Origin: Brachyhypopomus gauderio | Lineage: Eukaryota > Chordata > Actinopteri > Gymnotiformes > Hypopomidae | Assembly: GCF_052324685.1 (NCBI RefSeq) | Contig: NW_027506898.1 | Location: 702,001 to 766,000, forward strand | Direction of reading: 5' to 3' | DNA length: 64,000 nucleotides | Part shown: positions 1 to 11,129 of the stretch, one piece after another | Numbering within the stretch: the first letter of the stretch is position 1 | Layout of the letters: the number at the start of each line of letters is the position of its first letter | Translations under genes and position numbers: made by a program | Notes under the pieces: generated by a model | Databases searched by the model: none | What the model was told of the DNA's origin: nothing | What the model saw: only the letters and a program-made list of their open reading frames with translations

Positions 1-2500
1 GTATACTAAATCTTCTAAACTGTAAGAGCCATCCTGGGAGTGATGGTGCGGAGGTAGAAGGAGAGGGACCAGTCAGGGAATAAGGCCATTATTACATCAC
101 TCTCACCAGCATATAGGTCAGTCAGGCTCGTAACAGATGATTAGACTACGCAGATTAGCACAGTTTAAAATCATGGGACAGCTTTGTGTATACGTGGCAG
201 ACACCCATAGTAAAGGATTTAGCCTTTTTGATTCACATACTGAGTGAGTGGTGAGAAGTGGCAAATAAAGTTTCAGTTGAGCATTTTGGGGCACTGAAAG
301 ACACATAACGCATGTTGGACAATCCCAGTCCTCCTTCACTGAACAAAACTAAACTTAAGATTGTGCCCTGTAGATGTGCTGAAATAAGGTAAGAAGTATT
401 CATGTATTATGTGGCATGCACAATCAGATCAGCTCATGAACTATGCAGCATGCTCGTATAACATGCAGCTCATCAAATGAAGGCTAAGATTCACAACATA
501 CTTTATAAACATGAAAGCAAGCACAAGAGCCAGACTGAGAGCCAGGTGAATTCAACCACTGGCATTTCTAATTTGAGACCAACCCTTCACCTGTGCTACT
601 TCATGCTGCAAATATGCGCTCGGAGATCTGGCAACCACATTTCATCCATCAGATGAGTCCTTCAGCTCTGGAGCCCCTCAGGTCTTCAAAGCTTGAGACT
701 GGGTTCAGCTTTTGAGTTTACACAAAGGCCAGCATAAGGGAATAAATTGTTCAGATCACACCAGAAGAGGAATAATCAAAGCAATGTAAGCCTGCAAGAG
801 AAGAGGCGCTGTTTCCATGTACATTTTTCATGTCAACCCTGTAAGCGCATATCACATTTATGGGGCCACTGACCTACATAGAGTGGATTTCACATGATAC
901 ACAGCTACAGTCTAACAGACCTTGAAATACTCTGTAAGGTTTGGCGACAGTAGCTAGCTAGTACACGAAAACTCAGAAACAGAAGTGAAGCATGCAATGC
1001 TGTGAGTTGTTGCTGTTTGCTCCCAGACAGGAAGGCCTCCTGAAGCTCAGCCAGTTAAAGGAGATGCTAAATATATAAGGAGCATGTAGCCTGCTGTGCT
1101 TCACATTAACTTTCACTCATCCCCCCACTCCATACACTGGGGAGGCATTTGTGATTTAAATGTGTGCCAATAGGCATGATCTTTTTTCAGTAAAAAAAAA
1201 AAATTTTTTTGAATGGTCCGGTCCTTTCATTTTTTAAATATTACAAGCAAGTGCGAGTGTTAGGTTACAGGTGGCTTTTAACAGGTGTCATTTTAGCACC
1301 TCCACAGCAATAAGTCCCACGTGTGCAGGAGATGTAGGGTGACAGAACATTGGAAAAGCATGAAGCAGTAATCAGAATCATCAAAGACATCTCCGGGCGT
1401 TTCTGTATGAGTGGTTTGGAGGGAATACTGAACAGATTTTAAACCATCTGGGCTCTGAGGTGCAGTCTGACATGGAGGGTTCTGTTCTCCATTCTCTCCT
1501 GTCCTGCCCTCCATTCCTCCTCTCCTCTCCTCTCAAAACTACAAATGTCCTTTTTTAAAACATGCACATATCTCCTTTACACCCACTTCAGAAACACGCT
1601 TGTTTGCTTTTCTTCTATCACTTCTCTAACCAGCTCTTTTTTTGGCAACTTTGCAGCTTGATTTGGGTCATAGGACCTTTGGGAAAGTGAGGACACTAAA
1701 ATAGTCCGGCCAGGCAGAGGATCGACTCCCTCAGTGCCACTAGAAAGCTCTAGAAGGGTGGAGTAAATGGACAGAAAGAAGAAAGGAGCATATATTTCCT
1801 TAAAATATTTCAGAGAACGTTTGCCCAGAATAGAGTGGGAGGAAATGGTTGATTCTTGGAGTCAGAGGATTACAAAGGGCAAGGAGGCTCATGCTGACAA
1901 CTTCCAAGCTACACCGATCAGGTTCATGGTATCTAGTTAAATACAAACAAAGGAGGAGGATAAAGAAGAACAAAAACACCAAAAGTCCAAACCAAAAGAG
2001 CTGCACCGTATACCACAAATCTACAGTTATGCATCATTTACCACGAGACGTGGCTGGCTTATAAACTGAATGATGTAATAATGGGGCTCTGATTGGGCTT
2101 CTCTGAGGCTCTGTGTCACTTTATTTCCTAGTGAGCTCACAGCCAGACATCACCGTTATCCTGGGATCATTGTCTTATAGTGCAGTTTAATTGCATTATC
2201 CTTACCTGGGAAGGGACACTAATACAATAGACAGAGACACTAAACAGCCACCTACAGCACCTACACCCACAAAACAGCCAGTTCTACAGGAAGAACTACA
2301 TGACTAAATGTGGGCCTTCAAATAAAGCTATAAAGAATATTGATGCAGTCCAAAGTAGTAAGATTACAGGTGTCTATGCGTATTAACATTTTATTGCTGA
2401 TAATTGTACTTTTCCCTTTTGGGGAAGTTCCATATACATGACATTACAGGTTCTCACATGCAATGTGTGGGACGATTTTCATGCTTAGAACTGGTTACCG
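1..2500. other. Non-coding stretch, no supported gene
   Basis: I see no exon with convincing homology or splice signals. Open frames are short. The longest hydrophobic one (minus strand, 1800-2018) begins at TTG and has a stop shortly upstream. The sequence is AT-rich and mostly unique, with an A/T homopolymer run near 1195-1210. It may be intron or 3' flank of the acylphosphatase gene whose first coding exon lies at 7391-7529 on the minus strand. Confidence 0.4.
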
Positions 2501-2843
2501 TTCATTCCCTGATTGTTTGTTGCAGGTGATTTTGTTCTCGCCCGCGCTTGTAAATACTGCCCCCTGCTGGATAAAACGTGCAATCAGTTGTATTTGATTT
2601 ACATTTATGCTGAAAGAGCCACGAATAGTTTCGGATGTCTGGTGACTTCGTGGTCACGGACCTTCTTATGCATCAACATTATTCTTTATATTTCTATAAT
2701 ATTTTCTAATTTATTGATTTGTTGTTTTTTTATATAATTTATTTGTTTAAATAACTTTTAATAATAGAAATAGCATTTTCCTTCTTGTAATAGATTTATG
2801 CCATTTTATGTACATTTTATGTACCTATATCACCCTTTCCAAT

Positions 2844-2925
2844 GTGATAGATCTCTGTATAAAGCACTTTGAAATGGCCCTGTGTATTAAAAATCCTAGG
2901 CAAATAAAGCTGACTTGATTTGCTT
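2844..2925 (+). repeat. LINE-type 3' tail fragment
   Basis: The segment with TATAAAGCACTTTGAAATGG followed by an AATAAAGCTGACTTG end resembles the short 3' tail shared by many fish LINE/SINE elements. No coding part is attached. The family is not determined. Confidence 0.4.
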
Positions 2926-3959
2926 TGGTAAGTCAGTGAAACAGAGGGGGTAACACACTCAGACTGTGTGGTAGGGTGTTAGCCAGGGTCTAGGCTAGGA
3001 CCATGTAGGTAACACTCACATCTCGTTCACCAGATGTTGCGGCCCCTGGACCTGACCCATCACTGTGCCCTTGCTTGTGTTCTTCACCCAGCCAACCAGG
3101 CCAAGATCTAGTCCTTTACGCTCTGTGTACTGACAGAGAGGGACAGAGTGTAGAACACTGACCTTAGAGCTTTGATATATATATATAAATCTGAAGAAGA
3201 TTCCAGGTAAATATCTGCAGTGTACTTAGGTAAATATGTAGAGATGCTAAAAATTGTGGTACAGTACACAACGTTTCCAGAGAAACAGGACATTTTGGAC
3301 AGAGGTCCTACATTAGCTGTGCAGGCAAAGTGTTTCTGATTTAATAGGAGGAGGAAACCATTTATATAAGGAAAAAGAAGATCTTTAAATCATAACATTC
3401 ATTTCATGGGTTTTCTTGCACAGTCTTATTAAACTTACTAAAGTTGCTGTATCCCCAATTGTGATTTTCACCTATTCAATCCCATGACTACCAGACTACA
3501 TACAGTGGGGTGCGAAAGTTTGGGCACCCTTGTTAATTTTCCTGATTTACCTTTATAAATCCTTGAATGTTTGGATAAACAAAATTCAGCTAAATATTTT
3601 ATATAGGGGACAAACACAGTGATATTTGAGAAGTGAAATTAAGTTTATATGATTTACAGAAAGTGTGCAATAATTCTCTAAACAAAAACAGGCAGGTGCA
3701 TAAGTTTGGGCACTGTTGTCATTTTACTGATTTCAAAACATTTAGAATGAATTACTGGAACTCAAATTTGGTTTGGTAAGTTCAGTGACCCTTGGCCTCC
3801 ATAAACAGATGACTGCAATTATGAGAAAGGGTAGTTAACCGTCATGGTTTAGGGGAAGGATACAGAAAGCTATCTCAGAGATTTCAGCTTTCAGTCTCCA
3901 GTGTGAGAAACATTGTGAGAAAATGGAAGAAGACAGGCACAGTTCAAGTCAAGGCTTGA

Positions 3960-5340
3960 AGTGGCAGACCAAACTCAAGTAAACAGAAGCGAAGGATGTT
4001 GAGAACAGTCAGAGTCAACCCACAGACCAGCACCAAAGACCTATATCATCTTGCTACTGATGGAGTCACTGTACATCATTCAACTATTCTGCGCACTTTA
4101 CACAAGGAGATGCTGTATGGAAGAGTGATGCAGGGGAAGCCTTTTCTCCCCCCACATCACAAACAGAGCTGCTTGAGGTATGCTGAAGCACATTTGGAGT
4201 AAGGTGCTGTGGACTGATGAAAATAAATTTGTTTGGCCATATCAAAGGCCATTATGCATGGAGGAAAAAGAACACAGCACTCAAAGAAAAACACCTGCAA
4301 CCTACAGTAAAATTTGGTGGTGGATCCATCATGCTGTGGGGCCAGTACAGGGACTGGGAATCTTGTTAAAGTTAAAGGACGCATGGATTCCAATCAATAT
4401 CAGCAGATCAGATTCTGGAGACCAATGTCGAGGAATCAGTGACAGCTGAAGCTGTGCCAGGGCTGGATCTTCCAACAGGACAACGACCCTAATCACTGCT
4501 CAACATCTACTAAGACCCTAAACACTGCTCAACATCTATTAAGACCCTAAACACTGCTCAACATCTACTAAGACCCTAATCACTGCTCAACATCTACTAA
4601 GACCCTAAACACTGCTCAACATCTACTAAGACCCTAATCACTGCTCAACATCTAAGACCCTAAACACTGCTCAACATCTAAGACCCTAATCACTGCTCAA
4701 CATCTAAGACCCTAATCACTGCTCAACATCTACTAAGACCCTAAACACTGCTCAACATCTACTAAGACTCTAATCACTGCTCAACATCTAAGACCCTAAA
4801 CACTGCTCAACATCTACTAAGACCCTAATCACTGCTCAACATCTACTAAGACCCTAAACACTGCTCAACATCTACTAAGACCCTAAACACTGCTCAACAT
4901 CTAAGACCCTAAACACTGCTCAACATCTACTAAGACCCTAATCACTGCTCAACATCTACTAAGACCCTAATCACTGCTCAACATCTACTAAGACCCTAAA
5001 CACTGCTCAACATCTACTAAGACCCTAATCACTGCTCAACATCTACTAAGACCCTAAACACTGCTCAACATCTACTAAGACCCTAAACACTGCTCAACAT
5101 CTAAGACCCTAAACACTGCTCAACATCTAAGGCATTCATGCAGAGGAACAAGTACATCTCAGTCCCCAGATCTGAATATTATTGAAAATCTGTGGTGTCA
5201 CTTAAAGAGAGCTGTCCATGCTCGGAAACCATCAAACCTGAATGAACTAGATGTTTTTTAAAGAAGAATGGTCTAAAATACCTTCAGCCACAATCCAAAC
5301 TTTCATTAGAAGCTATAGGAAGCGTTTAAAGGCTGTTATT
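3960..5340 (+). pseudogene. Tc1 transposase remnant (HTH plus DDE regions)
   Basis: Frames at 3996-4202 give a Tc3-type helix-turn-helix region ending RYAEAHLE. Frames at 4180-4449 give the start of the DDE catalytic domain, with the typical VLWTDENKF block containing the first catalytic Asp. The QDNDPNHCS block around the second catalytic Asp is at about 4473-4500. It is followed at once by the tandem array, and the reading frame resumes near 5155 with the [10 protein letters not shown] block that carries the third acidic residue. Frameshifts separate these pieces, and the array pushes the second and third catalytic motifs about 640 bp further apart. In life the protein would cut and paste its own element at TA sites. 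No functional product is expected here. Confidence 0.9.
4485..5130 (+). repeat. Minisatellite, 23 units of 29 or 26 bp
   Basis: I count 23 tandem units of GACCCTAAWCACTGCTCAAC followed by ATCTACTAA. Sixteen are 29 bp and seven lack 3 bp (26 bp), which accounts exactly for the 646 bp. Units alternate irregularly between CCTAATCAC and CCTAAACAC; one has ATCTATTAA and one GACTCTAA. The first unit is the transposase codons just after the QDND motif, so the array grew from coding sequence of the surrounding Tc1 element. Confidence 0.97.
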
Positions 5341-5702
5341 TCTGTGAAAGGAGGATCTACTAAATATTGAGTTAAGGTTTTTTTTTTTTTGGTGCCCAAA
5401 CTTATGCACCTGCCTGTTTTTGTTTAGACAATTATTGCCCACTTTCTGTAAATCATATAAACTTCATTTCACTCCTCAAATATCATTGTGTTTGTCTCCT
5501 ATATGATATATTTAACTGATTTTTTTAATCCAAACATTCAAAGATTTATAAAGGTAAATCAGGAAAATTAACAAGGGTGCCCAAATTTAGCACCCCACTA
5601 TATAAAGTTTTGCGCCTAACAATTAACCATTGTTAACCATTCATTGCCACATCACTGTACAGTTTAGTGTTTCCCTGCATTATACTGTCTGTATGACTGC
5701 AT

Positions 5703-5768
5703 GTCTGGTACTGGACATCCAGACGTCTGGTACTGGACGTCTGGATGTCTGGTACTGGAAATCTGGAC
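5703..5768 (+). repeat. 22-bp tandem repeat, three units
   Basis: GTCTGGTACTGGA occurs at 5703, 5725 and 5747, a period of 22 bp. Partly palindromic spacers (CATCCAGAC, CGTCTGGAT) separate the units. It lies about 100 bp right of the Tc1 element. No function is apparent. Confidence 0.75.
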
Positions 5769-5774
5769 ACAATG

Positions 5775-7385
5775 TCATGTTGGTAGATGAGGTGATGAAA
5801 ATCTCGACTAGACAAATAAGTCACTTGTCCTGAATTTTTGACACACACAGAGGAAAACAAATGGAAGATGGTTGCATTAGACACCAGAGCATCACCCAGT
5901 CTGTTGCACTACTTTGTACTAGAATATCAGGCCTAGTAACATTGCTGAAGTTTCACATGCATCTCTAGCAAAATCTTTAAGCACCGATGAAGGGACCAGA
6001 TGGTTTAGGCAAACTGTGTATGCAGCAATCACTAAAGTCACTCACTCTAATTGTAGACACCTCTAAATGTCCACTCAGTGTTAGTCATGTGAACTCCAAC
6101 TCTGACATAGTACCTGTTATATTCATATTCAAATGGACATTTCAAGAGTGCAGCTTGTGTGTGAAGTGAAGACAAAATAAATATATAGTCCTTGTATATA
6201 GTAATGTCTGAGATATTCTAAAAACACTGCTAATTGGTATATATTTAGAAGAGATTTTATTGCCCTATAAAGTCTTCAAATTCACATTGTTCTGTTGAAT
6301 CAAATATTTCAGTCAATTTAAACAATCTTGCAAATTCTTAGAAGTGGAATACACATATTTAACGAGAGTACTAAATCATTGCTGCGTCAGATGTAGTATT
6401 ACAGACCGTAGTGAATTTAAGACATCATGATGGTTCCCACGCCCCCTTGTGGAGAATAAAATCGCGAGTATGTAAATTGGTTGCAATACAGGCTCATGAG
6501 AACTCTCCCAGCATACCTAGAGGTTTATATCATATTATATCAGGTTTATAGGTTTATATCTGGTTTATATACACTTAACTTAAAGCTCAGATTTTATCTC
6601 ACGAGTTATGGACTGCCGTTCGTATGCGTGTTCCAATACATTTAGAACAGATTCACTGAGAATTAAACATTAAAGTATCTCAGTAGGACTAGACTACTTG
6701 TTGATGGGGTTAGAAGGAAATGCTAATTGGCTTAGACTGTAGGCACATTTTGCCAATCTGCTAATAAAACAGTACTGTTGTCTTAAGACTACATATTCAC
6801 ATGCAGTGGGCAATAATGTAGTTATGAATGTAGCAGTTATTCAACAGCAGGTTTAAGAACTGCACACCCTGATGAACAAAATGCGCTGCAAGACCACACA
6901 TAGAATTACTCACCATTCGAAAACACACACCTGTGCCAAGGCAGAGAAACAGGAATACTGACTATAAATTTCATGCTGTAAATTAGTTTTAAGCATCGCC
7001 TATGTTTCATGGACATGCTCTATAGATATGTGACAATATGCATGACCGTGAGTTTAATATTCTATTCAGCATGAAACTCGCGCATGTCTGCACGCACATA
7101 ACCAAGTGATTTAAAAGCTTAAAAACACTCGGATCTGAACTACATTATATTCTCTACGTTTCTTGTGCCACACTACAATTTTTAAACCTCTGAGATTAAA
7201 ACTTCCAACACCGAGTCTCCGTCGACACGGTTCCTACAAACTCCACCATGTTGTACTTGTGTATGACAGTGCAAGATTATAAATCAGCTGCTCGCATGTT
7301 TCTAAATTAAGATTCTTCGGCAGTCGTAAATGCGTCACTGGGTTTAAAGCAGGCGAGACGCGGGTGTGCACGAGGTACGCTACTA
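5775..7385. other. Non-coding stretch, probable first intron of the acylphosphatase gene
   Basis: No exon with recognisable homology and no clear element ends were seen. The stretch directly follows the acylphosphatase donor site in transcript direction (minus strand) and is therefore read as intron. I searched for the next acylphosphatase exon on the minus strand down to position 1 and did not find it. Confidence 0.4.
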
Positions 7386-7390
7386 CCCAC

Positions 7391-7529
7391 CCTGAACATA
7401 ACCGAATATTTCAAAGTCCACTGAGCACAGGTCGCCGTCGCTTGGGTCCGCGTCCTCAGACATTGAGGATTGTTCCAGACTTCGCTGCCGAAGCCTCTGT
7501 GTATTTCCACAGACTGGATCAAGTTGCAT
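7391..7529 (-). CDS. Acylphosphatase, first coding exon
   Basis: Acylphosphatases are small cytosolic enzymes of about 100 residues that hydrolyse carboxyl-phosphate bonds such as 1,3-bisphosphoglycerate and acyl-phosphates. This exon encodes 46 codons plus one base and ends in CSVDFEIFGYVQG, which matches the conserved SVDYEVFGRVQG start of the family just before the phosphate-binding loop. A consensus donor (CAGG|GTGGGT, exon end 7391) follows in phase 1. The frame opens at 7529. A second in-frame ATG at 7463 would give a 25-residue lead closer to the family's usual length, so the start is uncertain. The surrounding 7190-7560 is richer in CpG than its neighbours, as expected for a promoter and first exon. 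The catalytic Arg and Asn would be encoded by later exons, which are not found in the 7.39 kb to the left. ACYP1 and ACYP2 cannot be separated on this exon. Confidence 0.75.
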
Positions 7530-7741
7530 CTTGACTTGAAACTTGCATAAAATTTAAAGAGGAAGTCCCACCATTAAAAGGACCGTGAGATCCTCAGCAG
7601 TGTGGATTTTGTCTGTGTTCGAAATAGACTACTACATACTGGATACCCTCAAGATAGGTAGGCTATTCAATGAATGAATTGTTAATCTCCGGTGAATATA
7701 CAGACAAACAAATAAGGACAGCAACAACAAACTTATAACAG

Positions 7742-7850
7742 TGTTGCCAACTACGCGCATTTGACCGTTTTCGCACGCTCTCACGCCATACATCCGATTT
7801 CTCACGCTGAAAAAAATCTAGTTTATTTATCTTCGATCTACATCTATGAT
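7742..7850 (+). repeat. Dispersed repeat family R1, copy a
   Basis: It shares GTTGCCAACT, CGCATTTGACCGTTTTC, CACGCTCTCACGCC and a GAAAAAAATCTAGTTTATTT end with copies at 17564 and 35106. An opposed partial copy lies at 8412-8475. It is non-coding. Confidence 0.8.
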
Positions 7851-8040
7851 TCGGGTTTCCATCCAAACCTTTCGAAAAAATAATGCGCAATTTCCAAGTT
7901 TCGGCAGAAAAAAATGTGAATTAAGCCTTGTTTCCATTCATTACAGTTATGCGAATAAACTTTAGATCACGTGAGAGGACGCCAAACAATAGTGGTTTTA
8001 CGTCCATCTGGCAGTTACGCATTTTTGCACGTTTTTGCAT

Positions 8041-9056
8041 CATCCAATTGCACACCCGGAGAGCCAACCGCAGTTTTAGACCTGCTGTTCTAGACCTGCA
8101 GTTCTAGACGTGCCGTAGTTTTAGATGTATGTAACGTAATATCCAGATAGTGTTTTAGTATGTCGCGGGAGCAGATGGAAGAATGATATTTATAAGCAGC
8201 AATAATATATGATAGATATATGATAATGTCTGAAGGTCATTTTTGGGTTATCGTAATGTTTATGTCATGAATGTTTATGTGATGAATCTGGCTAGCGTTA
8301 GTGTGTCTTAGTTCATTAGTTCTGGCTACCTTTATGGCTATTTAGTAGCTTTGATTAAATTTGAAACAACTTAAAGGAAGGAAATTAGATATAGATAGAG
8401 AGAGAGAGAGAGGTAAATAAACTAGATTTTTTTTCGGCGTGAGAAATCGGATGTGTGGCGTGTGAGCGAAAAACCCCAAGTATCACATAATATTTGCTAG
8501 TTGCATGCCAATGAAGGTATACAAGTAAAATAAATCACTCCTAACATTCTGGAAACGTATGCTTACTCACTGAAAGCATCCGGACATTATGCAATTTTTG
8601 CTGATTTAATATAAAATAGCCTATGCCAGTAATCCAGTAGTTTAATTAAAAATAAAATATCTTCAGGAGACAAGCTGTGTGTGTAAATGACAAAATTAAT
8701 CCAAACTCCCTAAAAGAACAGGGAAAATGAGGCGTACTACTTCTATTTAAATACAAAATGTGGTGTACATTATCGTTTAAAACTTGTCAAATGTTAGAGA
8801 TTTGGCTAAAACAATTGAGAATCAATGGGCATATTTAACAAATAAACTCTTTATACAATGGATTATTACAATATACAAGCCCCTGAGCCTACGGCATGCA
8901 TTGGAACTGCTGGTCTAGAACTGCAGTTGGCTGTCGTTAGCTACATTTCGAGCCGCTAGGTGGCGCATGTCTAAAACTACAGCACGTCTAGAACTGCAGG
9001 TCTAAAACTGCAGGTCTAGAACTGCAGTTGACTCTCCGGCTGTGCAATTGGATGCA
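8041..9056. mobile_element. Nested inverted-repeat element with TCTAGACCTGCAGT subrepeats
   Basis: The left arm from 8041 (CATCCAATTGCACACCCGGA) is mirrored by the right arm ending at 9056. The arms are about 90 bp. Both contain tandem or alternating short motifs of the type GTTCTAGACCTGCAGTTTTA. No open frame or transposase is visible. The target duplication is ambiguous. Confidence 0.6.
8412..8475 (-). repeat. Dispersed repeat family R1, opposed partial copy
   Basis: AAACTAGATTTTTTTTCGGC followed by GTGAGAAATCGGATGTG is the reverse complement of the R1 core. A short (AG)n run precedes it at 8397-8412. With copy a it forms an inverted pair inside the 8041-9056 element. Confidence 0.75.
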
Positions 9057-9500
9057 TCTCCGTTGAGGTTGTGAAACATTTTTTTCTTTTTCTTTTCTTT
9101 ACATGGAGAAGTTAAATTCAATTTTTGCTCTCTCCAGAACTGTTTTTGTATGCATTCGCCATCTTTACATCGCGATCATGTACAGAACCACTTGACTTGA
9201 GGCATGATACGCATTGAAAACCCTTTTCCATCCAGTTTTTCCGAATTTTGGCGATGCGATAGTCTAACTTTTCCACCTCCTCCTAGCATTGCATGATGGG
9301 ATGCAGTACACCACGAAGATAGCTCTGTTCGCGTACTGGAATATTTTGCGGAAGTAGTAGGTCATCCGGGTATGTTTCGCGTACTGAAAATTTTAATTTT
9401 GGTCACATACTGCATACAACATACTGATTTGGGGCTCGATCAGTACGCCAGTAGTATGTAGTAGACTATTTCGAACACAGCCATAGGCTATGCATAGAAA

Positions 9501-9640
9501 CACGGACGTAATTTTGGGGGGGGGGCCGGTTTTGGTCCCCCCCCCCCCCCCCCCCCCCCCCAGTTTTTACGGTTAAAACCAAATATTTAAATAGCGACGT
9601 ATCCATGTCCCCCCCCACTTTTGAAATCAAAATTACGTCC
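9501..9640. mobile_element. Short element with GGACGTAATTTTG ends and poly(C) core
   Basis: The direct repeat ATGCATAGAAA (9490-9500 and 9641-9651) flanks a 140-bp segment. Its ends read GGACGTAATTTT and, in reverse complement, GGACGTAATTTTG. The core has a run of 10 G followed by a run of about 25 C. A related piece with the same TTTAACCGTAAAAAC block lies at 28098-28160. Confidence 0.6.
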
Positions 9641-9659
9641 ATGCATAGAAAGGTATGGA

Positions 9660-11115
9660 AACGTTCGCCCTCTATGGTATTTTTCAGTAGCAAAAAAAAT
9701 ATTAGTAATGTTTTTCTTGCTTAAAATTGGACATAGAAGTATAAGGGATGCCTCATTTTCTTTCAACATGATCAAGTATGTGTTGCCTGGAGACAACAAG
9801 GTACCATAGAGGGATAACTGCACAGCAAAGCAACATGTCTTAATGACTTCAGATGTTAAAAAATGAACCCCCCCATTTAAATCTTTAAGGCTTTGCAAGG
9901 TCGTTATGGTGTGTAAGAGCGCAAAAGCATACATTAAACACATTCTGAACTGGCAGCACACTGGTTAGGAAGTTACTATAAAATTAACAGGACCCTACTT
10001 TTGCATAAATGGACTTGAAATGATATAAATAAAATACGTCTGTAATTTAATATTTTTACAGTGTGTATTGGTTTGTTTATTTAAGGATTGATTTATTTAT
10101 GGAGTTACTGATTCCAGAATTTTTTTATTTATGGATTTATTTGTGGATTTATGCCTCTATTACATGTTAATGAGGAGGGCAAAACTATTGCAGTTTTAAT
10201 TAACTATTGGTTGAAACTCGAAAGCATCATGAAAGCAGAACAAGGAACAGCTAAAACACATCTAGGAACGTGGGACTAAAGAGGTGTGACTGACAGAACA
10301 AGGCAAATGGAAAGAAAAACAGACATGACTGACAGACAGGAGGGGCTAGAAACAATGAAAGCCAATGATAACAAAACACTGGGCTAGGAAACACAAAGCT
10401 ATGTACAAACACAGGCTAAGATCAACACAAGAGCTCACGAACAGCAACAAGGCTGTAAGACAATGACCAGAGACACAGTACCTTTATTGTTGGATGTCCT
10501 AGTGTTCTGAAACACATTAAATAACATTTTTATCTTAATTTGCTACAAATCTATGAACATTTCTTATACTTCTTATGCTGTCGCACTTAACAATGTAAAT
10601 TGAAGTAATTACCATTTCTGTAGACAGTTCTAAAGCAATGTTTGTGTAGAAAGGTTTTGACTGCACATGCGTTATCTTACAGAAAATTGAGATTGATCTT
10701 TAGTTTACACTTGGTTGCCATGAACAATATTCCATGGAATGTTGCTAAAATTCTAGAATAGATCTGAACCAATCAGGCCACATAGCATGTTGAGACAAAA
10801 TTCCAAATGTACATTGCTACACTCTAAAAAGAAATGTGTTAAAAATGACATACACTGTTGAATTTCAACACATTTCACGAGTGTGCTCGGAGACAACACA
10901 TGTTGTGTTGATTTAGACACAGTAAATGCATCGTCCAGCTGTGTCAGCCAAAGGAACACACAAATATGTCTTTTTTTTTTACAAAAGTGTGTTGATCGTG
11001 TGTTATCAGGATAATGATGGTTTATTAAAGCAAATTTTCTTTAACAAAACAATTATTAATAGTCATTTTTAAAATAGCAGACCAAATTCATTTTTCATTT
11101 ATTTTTTAGAAGTAT
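9660..11115. other. Non-coding stretch with a low-copy repeat
   Basis: No supported gene. Around 10825-10990 a segment with CACTCTAAAAAGAAATGTG and TTGAATTTCAACACATTTC looks like a fish MITE fragment rich in short inverted AACACA/TGTGTT motifs. The remainder shows no recognisable feature. Confidence 0.4.
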
Positions 11116-11129
11116 AAACAGCTTTACAG

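Larger units (their letters stand above)
3503..5600 (+). mobile_element. Tc1-like transposon with long IR/DR ends and internal minisatellite
   Basis: The element is flanked by TA dinucleotides (3501-3502 and 5601-5602). It has inverted repeats of about 210 bp (3503-3715 and about 5388-5600). Each end carries an outer and an inner copy of a GTTTGGGCAC core, the IR/DR arrangement known from Sleeping Beauty-type Tc1 elements. The last base of the right terminus has changed (CCCCACTA instead of CCCCACTG). The interior holds a broken transposase on the plus strand and a 646-bp tandem array. It should be inactive for lack of an intact transposase, although its ends are well preserved. Confidence 0.93.
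7613..9480. mobile_element. DNA element with CTGTGTTCGAAATAG-type inverted ends, heavily nested
   Basis: The left end at 7613 (CTGTGTTCGAAATAGACTAC) is mirrored by the right end at 9480, whose reverse complement is CTGTGTTCGAAATAGTCTAC. The similarity covers about 27 bp. No transposase is seen. The interior has been invaded by an inverted-repeat element (8041-9056) and by two opposed copies of a dispersed repeat (7742-7850 and 8412-8475). The target duplication is not clear, so the superfamily is left open. Confidence 0.6.

Noticed and set aside
1800..2018. Possible small membrane protein (hydrophobic minus-strand frame)
   Set aside because: It starts at TTG, a stop lies shortly upstream, and no splice or homology support was found.
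4485..5130. CRISPR-like or telomere-like array
   Set aside because: Units are directly adjacent without unique spacers, and the origin is coding sequence of the Tc1 transposase. The CCCTAA word occurs once per unit and is incidental.
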